From assembly GCA_963669155.1 (NCBI GenBank), contig OZ022583.1:14521105-14585104 (forward strand): a DNA stretch of 64,000 nt. The letters are read 5' to 3'. Shown in pieces: positions 49,701-58,600 of this stretch. A program made the translations under genes and the position numbers. The stretch comes from Arbacia lixula (lineage: Eukaryota > Echinodermata > Echinoidea > Arbacioida > Arbaciidae). Under the pieces are notes generated by a model, which was not told where the DNA came from, ran no database searches, and saw only the letters and a program-made list of their open reading frames with translations. Every line of letters starts with the position of its first letter. Within the stretch, counting starts at the first letter, position 1.

Positions 49701-51887
49701 GTGATGGTAATTTATGCGTTGCCATGGTTACTGGTAGTGACGGGTTCAACTGTAATATACATGTATGCCTCCTGTCACTTCAAGAACCTTGCCATTGGCA
49801 TCCAAAGGGCCGTTATTATTATGGTTATGCTACGCCCCGAGTCTCCTCGATTAATATTGACGTAGCCGTCAAGGATATTTCCTCAAAGGTGGTGCAAAAT
49901 TTTCGTATGCCGTACATTATACAGTTAAAATACCACGATAGATAGAACGCTACCATAGACTGAAACCTACTATTCGTAGAGATATATTGATTTTAATTAA
50001 AAATCGTCTTATTCTCGGGTCATCTTTAGATAGGGTCTACTACCAACGGACATTTTAACTGGTAACTTTATTTTGAACATCAACATCCCAGCGAAGAAAT
50101 CAGATCAATATTGTCCACATCAGATTATTCTCGTCAACTTTGTTACAATGTATGATTAGATAGGCAAATGGAATACCGATTTCTCGAAACATAATTTTGT
50201 GTTTTCGAGAAAAGCTGTACATGAGAAGCTAGCTGAAAAGTAATATGTTATTCATCCATTATTGTGATTTGAAGAAAGTCTTAGAAGATACAAATATCTT
50301 ACAAGCTGACAATGTCGTTTATGTGGCAACATAATTTGGTATTGCCTGCACTCAACATATCACATAAGGCGCACGCGCGTCCACAAAAACCGTCGAAAAG
50401 GGTCTGTTTTCAGCCCTTCGACGTCGTCGACGTTTTCCTAAAAAGGTGGTGTTTTTAGCTTCAACTGCTTTTTTTCGACGTTTAGGGTACTAAATTACAA
50501 ATTCTATTCCATTTAGGGTATATTTATATACCATTTTTACGCGGGGTTTACGCAATTTAGGGTATATTTTTTACCCGGTTTACGCCATTTAGGGTATGTT
50601 TTTCTACAGGGTTACTGCGGGGTTTACGCCATTTAGGGTCTATTTTTTAAGTGTGTGGACGCGCATGGGGAGCACAATGATTATGTGGTGAGTGAACTCC
50701 CCCTCACTCATTAAGGGAACACTATACCTTAAACCAGGGAGAACACTTGGCTCATGCCTTTACCACATCCATCCTGTCGGCCTGCACTTGTGATGCATTT
50801 TTGCACACATGATAAACACGAATCCCATAGGCCTACAGCAGCAATTTATCTGACACACAAAGAGTTAAATAGGTCTGCGTGTATATTCACATCTCTCATA
50901 TATATTTTCATTAACCAAAAGCGCGGCTTTAGAAGTCCCCCGTAAGCCTAACGCCAAACAGTCAAAAAGTCAATAATTATTCACCATAGCCTACTCGTAC
51001 AGCGACGTACCGCCGTCGCTGTTAGTATTGTATGCTAATACAGGCCAAAGGGATCACGAAGATCCATTGAACACGGTTGTACCCAAACAGACATATAACA
51101 ATACAATTATACCGTTATACACGGAGCAACGCACGTGCGGATTAAACTACATGTACATTTTGTTATTACTACATGCATACAATGGCCAATCCAACCCTAG
51201 ATTGCCGCGTTACTGAATACAATGACTTGAATGTATTGTACATGTATGTTTGTGTCCGGCACTCTTCGAGCACACCATCATACACCAAAAGTTGCTTGGA
51301 CTGAAACAAAAATAGTACCAAATAATTTGGAATTGCTGATGTTGTATGAAGCATGTAAGCATTAAGGAGCTTCCTAAGTTAAGGAGGATTAAAAAAGAAA
51401 AGAAAATATAAACGGACCAGGCGAAATAATGAGGAGTGAGGTGATGTCATAATGTAATGTGACATATACAATGCAAACATCATCATGCTCAATGCAGGTG
51501 TGTGTTACATCGACGGGAATAATCAGAACAAATCCGTTGGTTGTCATTAACTCTTTAAATGCCATGGTGTATATAGAGTTCTGTACCTATTATACACACG
51601 AATTATAACAGCGTGTTATCTGGTACCGGAGTTAACGCAATGTTCTCCAAAAGTGCGCCTCACGAACTAGCTGTCAACACCATCCGACAGTTTACCTGAT
51701 TTATGATGTATATTATACGCGATTTGGGGGATCGAATACCCGCTGAACCATGTCAACTTAATATACTTAATGTACTTATAATATCGTAATACTCACCGAT
51801 GGCTCCGGATAGTCCATACTTTATCAGGGCCAGCAGCAACAAAACAATATATGTAGCCAAACAGTGGAGATTCCGAGTACGATACAT
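25375..51887 (-). CDS. single-pass membrane protein with IgGFc-binding domain (gene span)
   Basis: Read on the minus strand: signal-peptide exon (46291-46381, identical copy at 51797-51887), exon 2 (34844-34955), large exon 3 (27097-28415), transmembrane exon 4 (25688-25790), tentative tail exon (25375-25457). The first three junctions match in phase (1, 2, 1). The result is a type I membrane protein of about 540 residues with one IgGFc-binding N-terminal-type domain, as found at the start of mammalian FCGBP, but without von Willebrand D repeats. FCGBP is a mucus protein; the role of this protein is unknown, and cell-surface adhesion or defence is only a guess. Many NXS/T sites fit a glycosylated ectodomain. 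Introns of about 11 kb (or 17 kb from the distal exon 1) and 6.4 kb hold no other exons I recognise. Confidence 0.75.
25688..25790 (-). CDS. transmembrane exon of the IgGFc-binding gene
   Basis: The minus-strand acceptor is TTTCATCGATTAG, phase 1 like the end of exon 3; the donor is GTGAGT just after 25688, phase 2. It encodes PNHTVAIVVVLVVLSSLALI then IVVIVVLGSCGKGK: one hydrophobic helix of about 25 residues followed by basic residues, as in a type I stop-transfer. If not spliced, the reading frame stops at once (TGA overlapping the donor). Confidence 0.75.
27097..28415 (-). CDS. IgGFc-binding domain exon
   Basis: One long exon encoding 439 complete codons. The acceptor is CTTTTTCTTTTATACAG (phase 2) and the donor CCAG|GTAAGG (phase 1). 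Sequence typical of the IgGFc-binding N-terminal family includes VWVVPGRGDLILGGYRAIPR, SLVSGRQCRSDGNECASLME, PVMVTQFFTDG and GSHVLKLRDNPNPGAAYSAI near the end. It has five cysteines and more than ten potential N-glycosylation sites (for example NVTLNMS, FNLTINRT). A short Thr/Pro/Glu-rich stalk (TTPESENGTTIQPTDPEKAA) leads to the transmembrane exon. The whole domain in one exon of about 1.3 kb is unusually compact for this gene. Confidence 0.9.
28416..33104. other. intron of the IgGFc-binding gene, low-complexity tracts
   Basis: No exon seen. It holds a pyrimidine-rich tract near 29165-29420, a T run near 29828, a long purine-rich tract at 31430-31960 and an A/T-rich block around 31210-31400. 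A short inverted repeat (CTTCCGGTCT...AGACCGGAAG) lies at 30320-30366, and GGGGTTCGAACCCG near 30217 resembles a tRNA B box without the rest of a tRNA. Confidence 0.45.
31430..31960. repeat. purine-rich low-complexity tract
   Basis: About 530 bases of mostly GA/GGA-type purine sequence on the plus strand, ending in (GA)n and (GACA)n motifs. No gene. Confidence 0.8.
33105..33298. mobile_element. TTAAAGGGATAG-type MITE, short copy
   Basis: Starts TTAAAGGGATAGTTCACCCTGG and ends AGTAAACTATCCCTTTATAA, an imperfect terminal inverted repeat. Shared internal text (TGAAAGAAACGTATTAGTGAAGG, GTGACGTCACG, TTTTATTGAAAC) links it to the longer copy at 59326. Confidence 0.75.
33556..33650. repeat. (GAA)n microsatellite
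   Basis: About 28 GAA units with GGA interruptions. Confidence 0.95.
34844..34955 (-). CDS. exon 2 of the IgGFc-binding gene
   Basis: On the minus strand the acceptor is TTTATACGCAG (phase 1) and the donor AGCAG|GTTCGT (phase 2). It encodes LDRSMDAFGREFFIVVPVEA then DINIRSIHNIFLSSRS. The GREF motif is the usual opening of IgGFc-binding domains (recalled from FCGBP-type proteins). Phase and domain order connect it to exon 3; the +3T donor is slightly weak. Confidence 0.8.
34956..36205. other. intron, no feature recognised
   Basis: Part of the long first intron of the minus-strand gene. No exon, RNA gene or repeat supported. Confidence 0.4.
36281..36772. repeat. imperfect (AGT)n trinucleotide array, about 490 bp
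   Basis: AGT repeats with AGC, AGA and GGT variants. A 190-codon open frame on the minus strand is almost all leucine and tyrosine and is an artefact. Confidence 0.97.
36843..41745. other. long intron stretch, no exon recognised
   Basis: Several open frames of 60-130 codons on both strands lack splice context and family resemblance. It contains G and C runs (37147, 37367), a (CA)n at 37376-37395, an X-box-like motif at 39163-39176 and GCAGAA repeats at 38790. Confidence 0.4.
41768..42062. repeat. (GAA)n then (GGA)n purine triplet array
   Basis: About 55 nearly pure GAA units (41768-41935) followed by about 40 GGA-type units. Open frames here read only poly-Lys/Arg/Glu/Gly or poly-Ser/Leu. 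Confidence 0.97.
42700..42832. repeat. (ATT)n-rich block at the edge of the duplication
   Basis: ATT/ATC triplets leading directly into duplicated copy A. A similar block follows the N gap in front of copy B (48305-48410). Confidence 0.9.
43893..43967 (+). repeat. tRNA-like segment (degenerate tRNA or SINE head), copy A
   Basis: A 75-base segment. GAGGTGT can pair partly with a 3' ACCCGTC, TCTGA-CTCGCAA-TCAGG forms an anticodon-like stem and loop (CGC), and a B-box-like GGTACGAACC follows. The D and T arms are degenerate. Compare copy B at 49461. Confidence 0.35.
44905..45060. repeat. TTTAGGGTAT short tandem patch (copy A)
   Basis: About five diverged units of roughly 30-40 bases with CATTTAGGGTATATTTTT and CCGGTTTACGC cores. 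The equivalent in copy B lies at 50478-50645. Confidence 0.75.
45115..45146. repeat. G run with C-rich flank
   Basis: CCTCCCTCCCCGGGAAGG followed by a long G run. Copy B lacks this block near 50700, one of the clearest length differences between the copies. Confidence 0.7.
46291..46381 (-). CDS. signal-peptide exon 1 of the IgGFc-binding gene, proximal copy
   Basis: On the minus strand ATG (46381-46379) opens MYRTRNLHCLATYIVLLLLA then LIKYGLSGAI. This is a classic signal peptide: basic n-region, hydrophobic core, small residues before the cut. It ends in phase 1 at a strong donor, GTAAGT. Joining its final G to AT of exon 2 gives an Asp codon and keeps frame into LDRSMDAFGREF. The 91 coding bases are identical to the copy at 51797-51887. 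Confidence 0.75.
46659..46722. repeat. (GA)n followed by a G run (copy A)
   Basis: About 25 GA units then about 14 G, roughly 280-340 bases upstream of the proximal exon 1 ATG. On the sense strand of that gene it is a (CT)n tract. Confidence 0.95.
47158..47313. mobile_element. MITE of the CCACCG...CGACACGAT family, copy 2
   Basis: The ends CCACGAAGACGACACGATTT and GAATCGTGTCGTCTTCGGTGG are inverted repeats. The interior (GGAAATGTGACGTTACCTTCTTG, GCGATTCAGCCAGTCGCAGAG) matches the 20375 copy reversed. Confidence 0.75.
47478..47660. repeat. G-rich tract (copy A)
   Basis: GGGGTCGG/GGGTGGGTGGGG-type sequence with a run of about 10 G. Copy B equivalent: 52995-53165. Confidence 0.85.
48105..48304. 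other. assembly gap (200 N)
   Basis: Exactly 200 unresolved bases between the two copies of the duplication. The round length suggests a scaffold gap of arbitrary size. Open frames spanning it are meaningless. Confidence 0.99.
49461..49532 (+). repeat. tRNA-like segment (degenerate tRNA or SINE head), copy B
   Basis: A 72-base segment. GAGGTGT pairs with ACCCCTC at six of seven positions. A five-base anticodon stem encloses CTCGCAA (anticodon CGC, alanine-type, with T33). The B box GGTTCGAACC is intact. The D arm is short and the T stem imperfect, so it is more likely a tRNA pseudogene or SINE head than a working tRNA. Confidence 0.4.
51797..51887 (-). CDS. signal-peptide exon 1 of the IgGFc-binding gene, distal copy
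   Basis: All 91 bases are identical to the proximal exon (46291-46381), encoding the same MYRTRNLHCLATYIVLLLLA start. The donor here is GTGAGT instead of GTAAGT; both are good. On the minus strand this copy is the more 5' one, so it could be an alternative first exon with its own promoter, or the other haplotype's copy of the same exon. Confidence 0.65.
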
Positions 51888-52158
51888 TTTGAGAGAGTAT
51901 GACAAGCCTAGCTACACATCCAACAGCTCATTTGGGAAAGACAATGTAAGAAGACAGCGTCGCGGACAGGCACTGGTCGTGCTAGCTGTGAAGCCGTGAA
52001 TGGTAATCAATGCATTCAGACGAAACGGATAAATGCACACGTACATCATCGTGGCCATGTTTACATTCCGTGGCCAATAAGATATATCGCGATAAAAGGT
52101 GGCGAACTTCACGCTGTGTCCCGAAACGTATCTCATTTGTAGTAAGAGAAAGGAGAAG

Positions 52159-52161
<3 letters not shown>

Positions 52162-52222
<61 letters not shown>

Positions 52223-52235
52223 GAGGGGGGGGGGG
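52162..52235. repeat. (GA)n followed by a G run (copy B)
   Basis: About 29 GA units, then GGAGG and a G run. It is longer than in copy A. Confidence 0.95.
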
Positions 52236-52678
52236 GTCGGTGCGAAACTCGAACTATAATAATACATTTTATTTTCGTATGCCTACTGGCACAGTGGTCG
52301 ATTTCACATGTCAGTATGGTAGTGCCGTATGATGACACAGGCAGATAGAAGATGATATGTACAGAAAATGATGGAAGGTAGGCTTTTGGAAATAAAAGGG
52401 GAAAGCAATTAAATGTAAGGACGGAACAAAAAGAAATGGACGAGGGTGTGGTGGAAAGAGAATGGGAGGAAGTATTAAATCGATGATAACCAAAGACAAG
52501 ATTTGCCTCTGTTGTCAATGTAAGATGGGGGGATTTGTGTTGTTTCCTGGGGGAAAGGTCGCCCCCCTACCCCAGCCCGATGTGAGTCCACCGCTGGATA
52601 TCACGAATGAGGTGGTGTGGATGCTACCCCAGTCTCTGCTCTGACAAGCGTCTCCAGCCGACCCGCTGCATGCACAAA

Positions 52679-52835
52679 AACCACGAAGACGACACGATTT
52701 TACCACGATTCTGCAATCGTATAAGGGTTGCGACTGGAAATGTGACGTTACCTTCTTGCACAAATCCAATGGCCGGGTCCTGCGATTCAGCCAGTCGCAG
52801 AGTCGTCTGATCGAATCGTGTCGTCTTCGGTGGTC
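52679..52835. mobile_element. MITE of the CCACCG...CGACACGAT family, copy 3
   Basis: The copy B counterpart of the element at 47158-47313, in the same relative position, so it was present before the duplication or haplotype split. Confidence 0.75.
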
Positions 52836-53652
52836 TTAAGATGTACGTGAATGATGGTGAAGTATTCCGGGCATCCCCTAATTGGGATAGGATATGTTGG
52901 TTGAGACTGGCAGCCAGACACGAGGCGTGTGACGAGAGGTCGCTAGTGCATGTCATAAGCATGGCTTCATGTAGTAAGGATCAGTGACTGCATCAACCGG
53001 GGTCGGGGTCGGAAGGGGGTGGGTGGGGTGGGGTGAGGTTTTGGGATTTGGGGAGGGGGGAGGGTAGGGGTCAGAGACGGAAGTCGTGAGGGAGAGAGAG
53101 GGATGGAGGAGTGAAGTGGATGGTCGAGAGGGGGGTGGGCGGGAAGCGGGGGGGGGGGGGGGCGTGGTAAGACATGAAAGGAGTGAGGGGAAGAGAGGGA
53201 TTGAGGGGTCGATAAAATAATGGTCGATGGAGGGGTGGCTTGGGGAAATGTTATTTTATGAATATACAGTGATGAATGGATGAATGAATACAAGGAAAGG
53301 ATAATGAACGAATGCGTGATTTTTATATCTATTAAAACATTGAAGGAGGAGAGGCAGGAAGTGATGACCTATGAATGAATGCACGAATAATGACCATGAC
53401 CCCATGAACTAATAAACGCCCAACCAATGAAGAGATCAATATGCTTATTGTGAGTAGATTTAGATGGGATGTAGGAGCGGAATATGGTTATGAATGATAA
53501 TTTGCCATATTACATGGAGCAGCGCGTTGTCTGACGCACACACACACACACACACAAAAAAAAAAAATGTTAACCCTTTGTGTGCTGGACAAAGTGGTTC
53601 TATGGGGTTTATGTGTAGCGTATCGATGGTGAAATAATCCACACGTGGCATG

Positions 53653-54112
53653 TTAAAAGGCCCCTGTCATCAAAATGTATGTTGACTTCCGTTGAGGCAA
53701 CTTAATATGTATAACACTGTATAACAAAATCGCTAACTGTTAAATGGAAATATGTGTCCTATATATCAAAATGATTGTTATATATTTTTTCTCAGCACTG
53801 ATAAGCCCCGTCTCCAAAATGTGAAGACATGTGATGCTCTTGTGATCAGGTGGAGGTAGTCATTGCAATGTGCAACTTGTGCATAAATTCTGCTTATTAT
53901 CCTGCTAATTTCTACCTTTGATGATGTCACAGGGGGAATCTCGAGTTGGAGGATATTTTGGAGGCGGGGCTTATCAGTGCTGAGAAAAAATAATGAAAAT
54001 TATTTTAAAATATAGGACACATATTTCCATTGAAAAGTTAGTAATTTTGATATGTAGATATTATGTTGCATCAACATAAGTCGAAATACATTTTAATGAC
54101 AGGCGACCTTTC
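53653..54112. mobile_element. MITE with GGCCCCTGTCATNAAAATGTAT ends
   Basis: The left end AGGCCCCTGTCATCAAAATGTA is mirrored by the right end TACATTTTAATGACAGGCGACCT. An inner pair TTTTTTCTCAGCACTGATAAGCCCCG / GGGGCTTATCAGTGCTGAGAAAAA forms further stem. It is about 460 bases and non-coding. Confidence 0.75.
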
Positions 54113-54368
54113 AGAGTTCATCAACTGAGGGACTTGAATGGAAGAAGATCGTATGAATCGAAATTCTGCGTACCCAGTCTCATGTTAACAATTTCTAACA
54201 AGGGAGGCCATGTCTTCTTGTCCGATTCGCTTTATTTATAACCCTTCAGGAACAAAGCTTGAATCTCCTACTGGCTTACTGTATTGTCATGTCACTGGTT
54301 ATTATGGTTCAGTCATAATTGGCATGCGTTATGATGAAAGGTGGTCGTGCTCATTTCTTCAGCTATGC

Positions 54369-54742
54369 TTAAAGGGCATATACTGTACTGGGAAGGCAAA
54401 AAAGCCTTCAAAATGAAATTGTTAGCAATCTTCTTGCCAGTGGTCTTAAATTCATGTATTGTCTATTTTAGAAGCTTGCTGAAAGTTATTTTCCCTCAAA
54501 TGATCCACATATGGAATAATTAATGATTAATGATTAATGATTAAGTTCTCAAAATGTTTGGGCCGATCATTCTGAGGATTTGTGATTTAATCACTCATTA
54601 CTCCAAATGTAGATCATTTGAGGGCAAATAACTTTCAGCAAGCTTCTAAAATAGACAATACATAAGACCATTGACAAGAAGATTGCTAACAATTTCATTT
54701 TGAAGGCTTTTTTGCCTTCCCAGTACAGTATATGCCCTTTAA
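54369..54742. mobile_element. TTAA hairpin MITE (GGGCATATACTG family), copy 1
   Basis: The ends are TTAAAGGGCATATACTGTACTG and CAGTACAGTATATGCCCTTTAA. The two halves are reverse complements over about 160 bases around an ATTAATGATTAATGATTAA centre. It lies about 740 bases upstream of the SART3 start codon. Confidence 0.9.
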
Positions 54743-54992
54743 AGCATAAAAATTATTTGGACCATTACTATGCTGCTTTGTGTTGTTGTGTTGGGCATGG
54801 GAGGCAAAATAGATATTGAGGAGTGTGATTAAGATGAGTTCATGCTTAAAATCAGTATTGTGTCTCTGTTCCTCATTCACGATACGAATATTGATTAATT
54901 GCTTAATAATTGGAGCACAACCACATGACAGATGTTCATGTTTAGTTTGCCCTGTTACTCGGAGCATGAGCCCTTTACGGAATGACTTCACT

Positions 54993-55012
54993 CCCCCCCC
55001 CCCCCCCCCCCC

Positions 55013-55046
<34 letters not shown>
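54993..55046. repeat. C run followed by (CT)n
   Basis: 22 C then about 16 CT units, some 440 bases upstream of the SART3 start codon. Confidence 0.95.
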
Positions 55047-55050
<4 letters not shown>

Positions 55051-55476
55051 CTGAATATGAATATAAACCAGCTCGTTTTCACACATGTTCCCTCGACTGA
55101 ATGTGGCCAGCGTATTTTGTTACATTGTTATTATATTGTCTGTATGTTATACGAGTTAATGTCAGTATTTACTCGTAATAATTTCTATAGGCCTACTATG
55201 CAATGCTGGTGGAAATAAAATATCACACATGATTATTCATTCATTCCATCAATCAGTGTATGATAGGTTATTAGCGGAGCTTAAGTATGGTATTAATTAA
55301 ATGATTATTCTGAAAGATTTATCAAACAAAGTTTGTCATTTGTCTCATCGAAGGATAATTCGAGTTAAGTGTAGTCATTTAGGCCTATGCAAATTATTAA
55401 GAACACGACTCGAAAAGACAAAATATGATTTTACTGAATCAAGAAAGAGGGCGTGTGACAAAAACAACCAAATAAA

Positions 55477-55488
55477 CAAGATGGCGGA
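55477..55488 (+). promoter_or_regulatory. YY1-like motif over the SART3 start codon
   Basis: CAAGATGGCGGA fits the YY1 consensus (AANATGGCGNN) and includes the initiator ATG with a good Kozak context (A at -3, G at +4). In vertebrates such sites sit just after housekeeping transcription starts; use here is inferred. Confidence 0.35.
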
Positions 55489-55621
55489 ATTTGCAAATGT
55501 GGAAAAATCGGAGAACGTAGAGATGGAAGAAGAAAATGATCCGAACATCTCTGTTGAGGATTCCAGTGAAAGTAGTGAAGATGATGATGATGATCGTGAA
55601 ATATCCCAGCTCTTGGAAGAG
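55481..55621 (+). CDS. SART3: SART3 exon 1, acidic N terminus
   Basis: ATG in AACAAGATGG context; 47 codons to the donor GTAAAC, phase 0. It encodes MAEFANVEKSENVEMEEEND, then SSESSEDDDDDREISQLLEE. Human SART3 also has an acidic Ser-rich leader before its HAT repeats. Confidence 0.88.
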
Positions 55622-58600
55622 GTAAACTCCATTGTGAACAATATTTTTTTATTAGAAAGTAAACGTTTACGTTACGTTTGTGGAGAGCGTATGTGATCTG
55701 TGTAGCCCCATGCGCTTCAATCCGTGTTATTACAATTTGATGGGCTTGCTTGGCATTACCGCCATGCCATGGCTCTGTCTCCAATAAGCTTTGTCCATTT
55801 ACTTATGCCTGAAAAATGCCAGGCATAAGCAAATGGATATGTTGGCGACGGAGCCAAACAAGCCCATCAAGGTCTAATAAGATAAAAAAAAAAGATCCAG
55901 TGGGCAGTGGAAATATAAAATTTGGATATCTTTTCTGTTTTCAAATTATTTAGTCTGGCTTGAACATGTTGAACTTAATTAGGCCTAGGTGGAACATAAT
56001 TTTTATTGTTATTAAGAAACATAAACTATGAGCTAATGTGTATAGTACTTACATGGAAAATGGTGGTCATTAAAAAAGTATTTTGCAACGATAACTTTTC
56101 ATCAAGATTTCAAAATGTGTTGTTATCATTCAAATAAATTTTATCACTTTCCTTCATGAAATATAATCACGATTCCAACAATGACCAAATATTTTTATTG
56201 TTGAACTGACTAGTGTAGAACAACTACTGGTAATCTTTTTGACAAAACCTTTTTGCACACAGTAGTTTGTGGTCTCATGTCTTCGCTGATACCTTCTTTG
56301 TGCATATTGGCATTAAAGATTGTCCGTCCCTTTTGCAAGCTTAAAATTTGAAATCGTCTATCACGATCTTAAATTGAAGAAAGTGTGATGCAAGACCATT
56401 TCTAAGAATATAGCATGTTGAAGCTTTCTGTATATGTAAAAATTTCAGCCGTTAAATTTCAAACCGACTTTTTTCATACTACGAAAGAAGTATTAGCCTT
56501 TGTTACAGGATCTATGTGGTTATGATGTATGTTTGAAATCCTAATTGTATGAGTAATTACCAAACTTTGGAGATGATTCCTTCTATAGAACAATTGTTTT
56601 CATAATGCGTTTTATAACTTAATAAACAGATTAATCAATAAAGCAGATATTTCAACACAAACTGCTAGAAGCCTGAGGTCAAGACTATCGATCAGACGTT
56701 GTTTACGTGCATTATTTGAATTTTACTTTACGTACATGTATCAGTTTCAAATTATGAATATGCACCTTGCTAACACTTCTCTATATGTTTTGCCAATGTT
56801 TCGATGGTTTTGTGGTGATCTGAAAAAGGGACGGGCTGTCTTTAAAATATGAGAACAGCGAAAGCGTTTGTAAGGGTATCCCCCTCCCGTCACAACATCA
56901 ACCCTGGTACAAAACATAATGCGATTTTGGGACAGTTTCGTGATAGCCTGCGCACAGAGATTTCACGTACCTACCTAGACAGGAATAACCGTCTCATTCT
57001 GGGCATTCTTTAATCAAAATTTAATTTTTTTGACATACCCCCAAATTATACATGCAAGTAGGGCGTTCAGAGGGGCCAGATGCAATCTTAGCGGATCCGA
57101 TGACCACTTTTACTCTAATCCTCTCTTCATAGATTAATGGTAACCCCTTCCGATATGATGCTCATCTGAAGTTGATCACGTTGCTGAGACAGGCCGGGGA
57201 GCTGGAGAAGCTTCGTAAGGCCAGACAGAACATGAGCGAGCTCTTCCCCCTGACTGGTGGTAAGCAAACTCTAAAGAACGGAACACTCACATCATGGGTT
57301 ACACATCAATAGTTTGCAGTGATCTATTTACCCTTCTTTAAACCACTTATTCTATTCCCTTTTGCATGGTCTTGAGAAACAGGTTTTGACTGTAAATGTT
57401 AAAAAAAAGGGAAGGGGGAACTGGTGAAGGTGAAGTTCTAATGATCACACAGATAATTGGACAGTTATTTGTTCAGGAAAATATGAAAGCACTATTTATG
57501 ATAGCTTGCATCAGCAAGTTTATATGTCTGCAAATGATGCACAGTACATTGCTTTATTACGTTACTTATTTTTATTGAGGAAAAACATGGAGTCATTTGT
57601 GGGGACTAGTTATCTTGCTATTCACAACCTGGGCATATTTTTACATTGTAGTGTCCCCATGTAATTTTGTCACTAATCATGATGGGATTCTAGTGTCATG
57701 AACTTCATAACTGCGTTGCTATCATCACAGCAAATGCTCTTATTGTTATGTGGTTCTTTGACGTCTTTTCCAGAACTGTGGATGCAGTGGATCCAAGATG
57801 AGTTGAAGCTAATGGACGGTGAGGAGGAGAGAGGGAAGGTCATGGAACTGTTTGACCGAGCAGTTAAGGACTATCTTGGTAAGTCAGCAATTGCCAATGA
57901 CTATATATATCTGCCAAAATCTGACAAAAGGAAGCAAGTGACAAATCACTCAAATCTGGGTTATTAGTATTCTTAGATTGTACCCAGCATTCCCTACATA
58001 CAGGCAAAATTTGGACAAGAAATGTTCATCTTGCTGTGAGATATTCAATCTAGCCTGATGTGGTGTTGGCCAATGCAAGAGACAGACACATTTTGCTCAT
58101 TTACAAGAAAAGTCTCTTTTGTTGTTAGTTGCTTCCTTTTGTCAGAGAAGGGCAGATCTGTGATACCTGGACATTGATCCGTTTATTTTTCCAAGTATAA
58201 ACAACTCTTTCCTGTGCTTAACCCTTCCTGTGTCAATTGGAATACTGCTCTATTGAATTTATGTGCATTTTGAGATGGTTCTCTCCTAGTATAGTGAAAT
58301 CACACAAGAATGTGACACACATACATGGCACTTCATCGATGATGAATCCTGTGGTCCTTACCACTGCTAACCCTTACGTTTTTATTTGTTTTTTTAATTT
58401 AAGTATATAGTGAAAAAAGACACTTTGGCGCATGAAGGGTTTACCCTTTCTTTACTGAGCCCCCATATTTGTGGGCTGGCTTACAAGCCATACAACCATA
58501 CAACCCATACAATCCAATATCCATACAATCAGAAAATAGATGACAGGCTATTAATAACTTTGAAAGTCCTTATAGGGGGAAATTAAGCCACACCCCTTTG

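Larger units (their letters stand above)
48411..53550 (+). repeat. tandem segmental duplication, copy B (about 5.1 kb)
   Basis: It begins GAGTTCACAGCCCTAACGCC and ends near GCGTTGTCTGACGCACAC. It has the same order and orientation as copy A, differing by scattered base changes, small indels and repeat-length changes. It carries the distal signal-peptide exon at 51797-51887. Confidence 0.93.
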
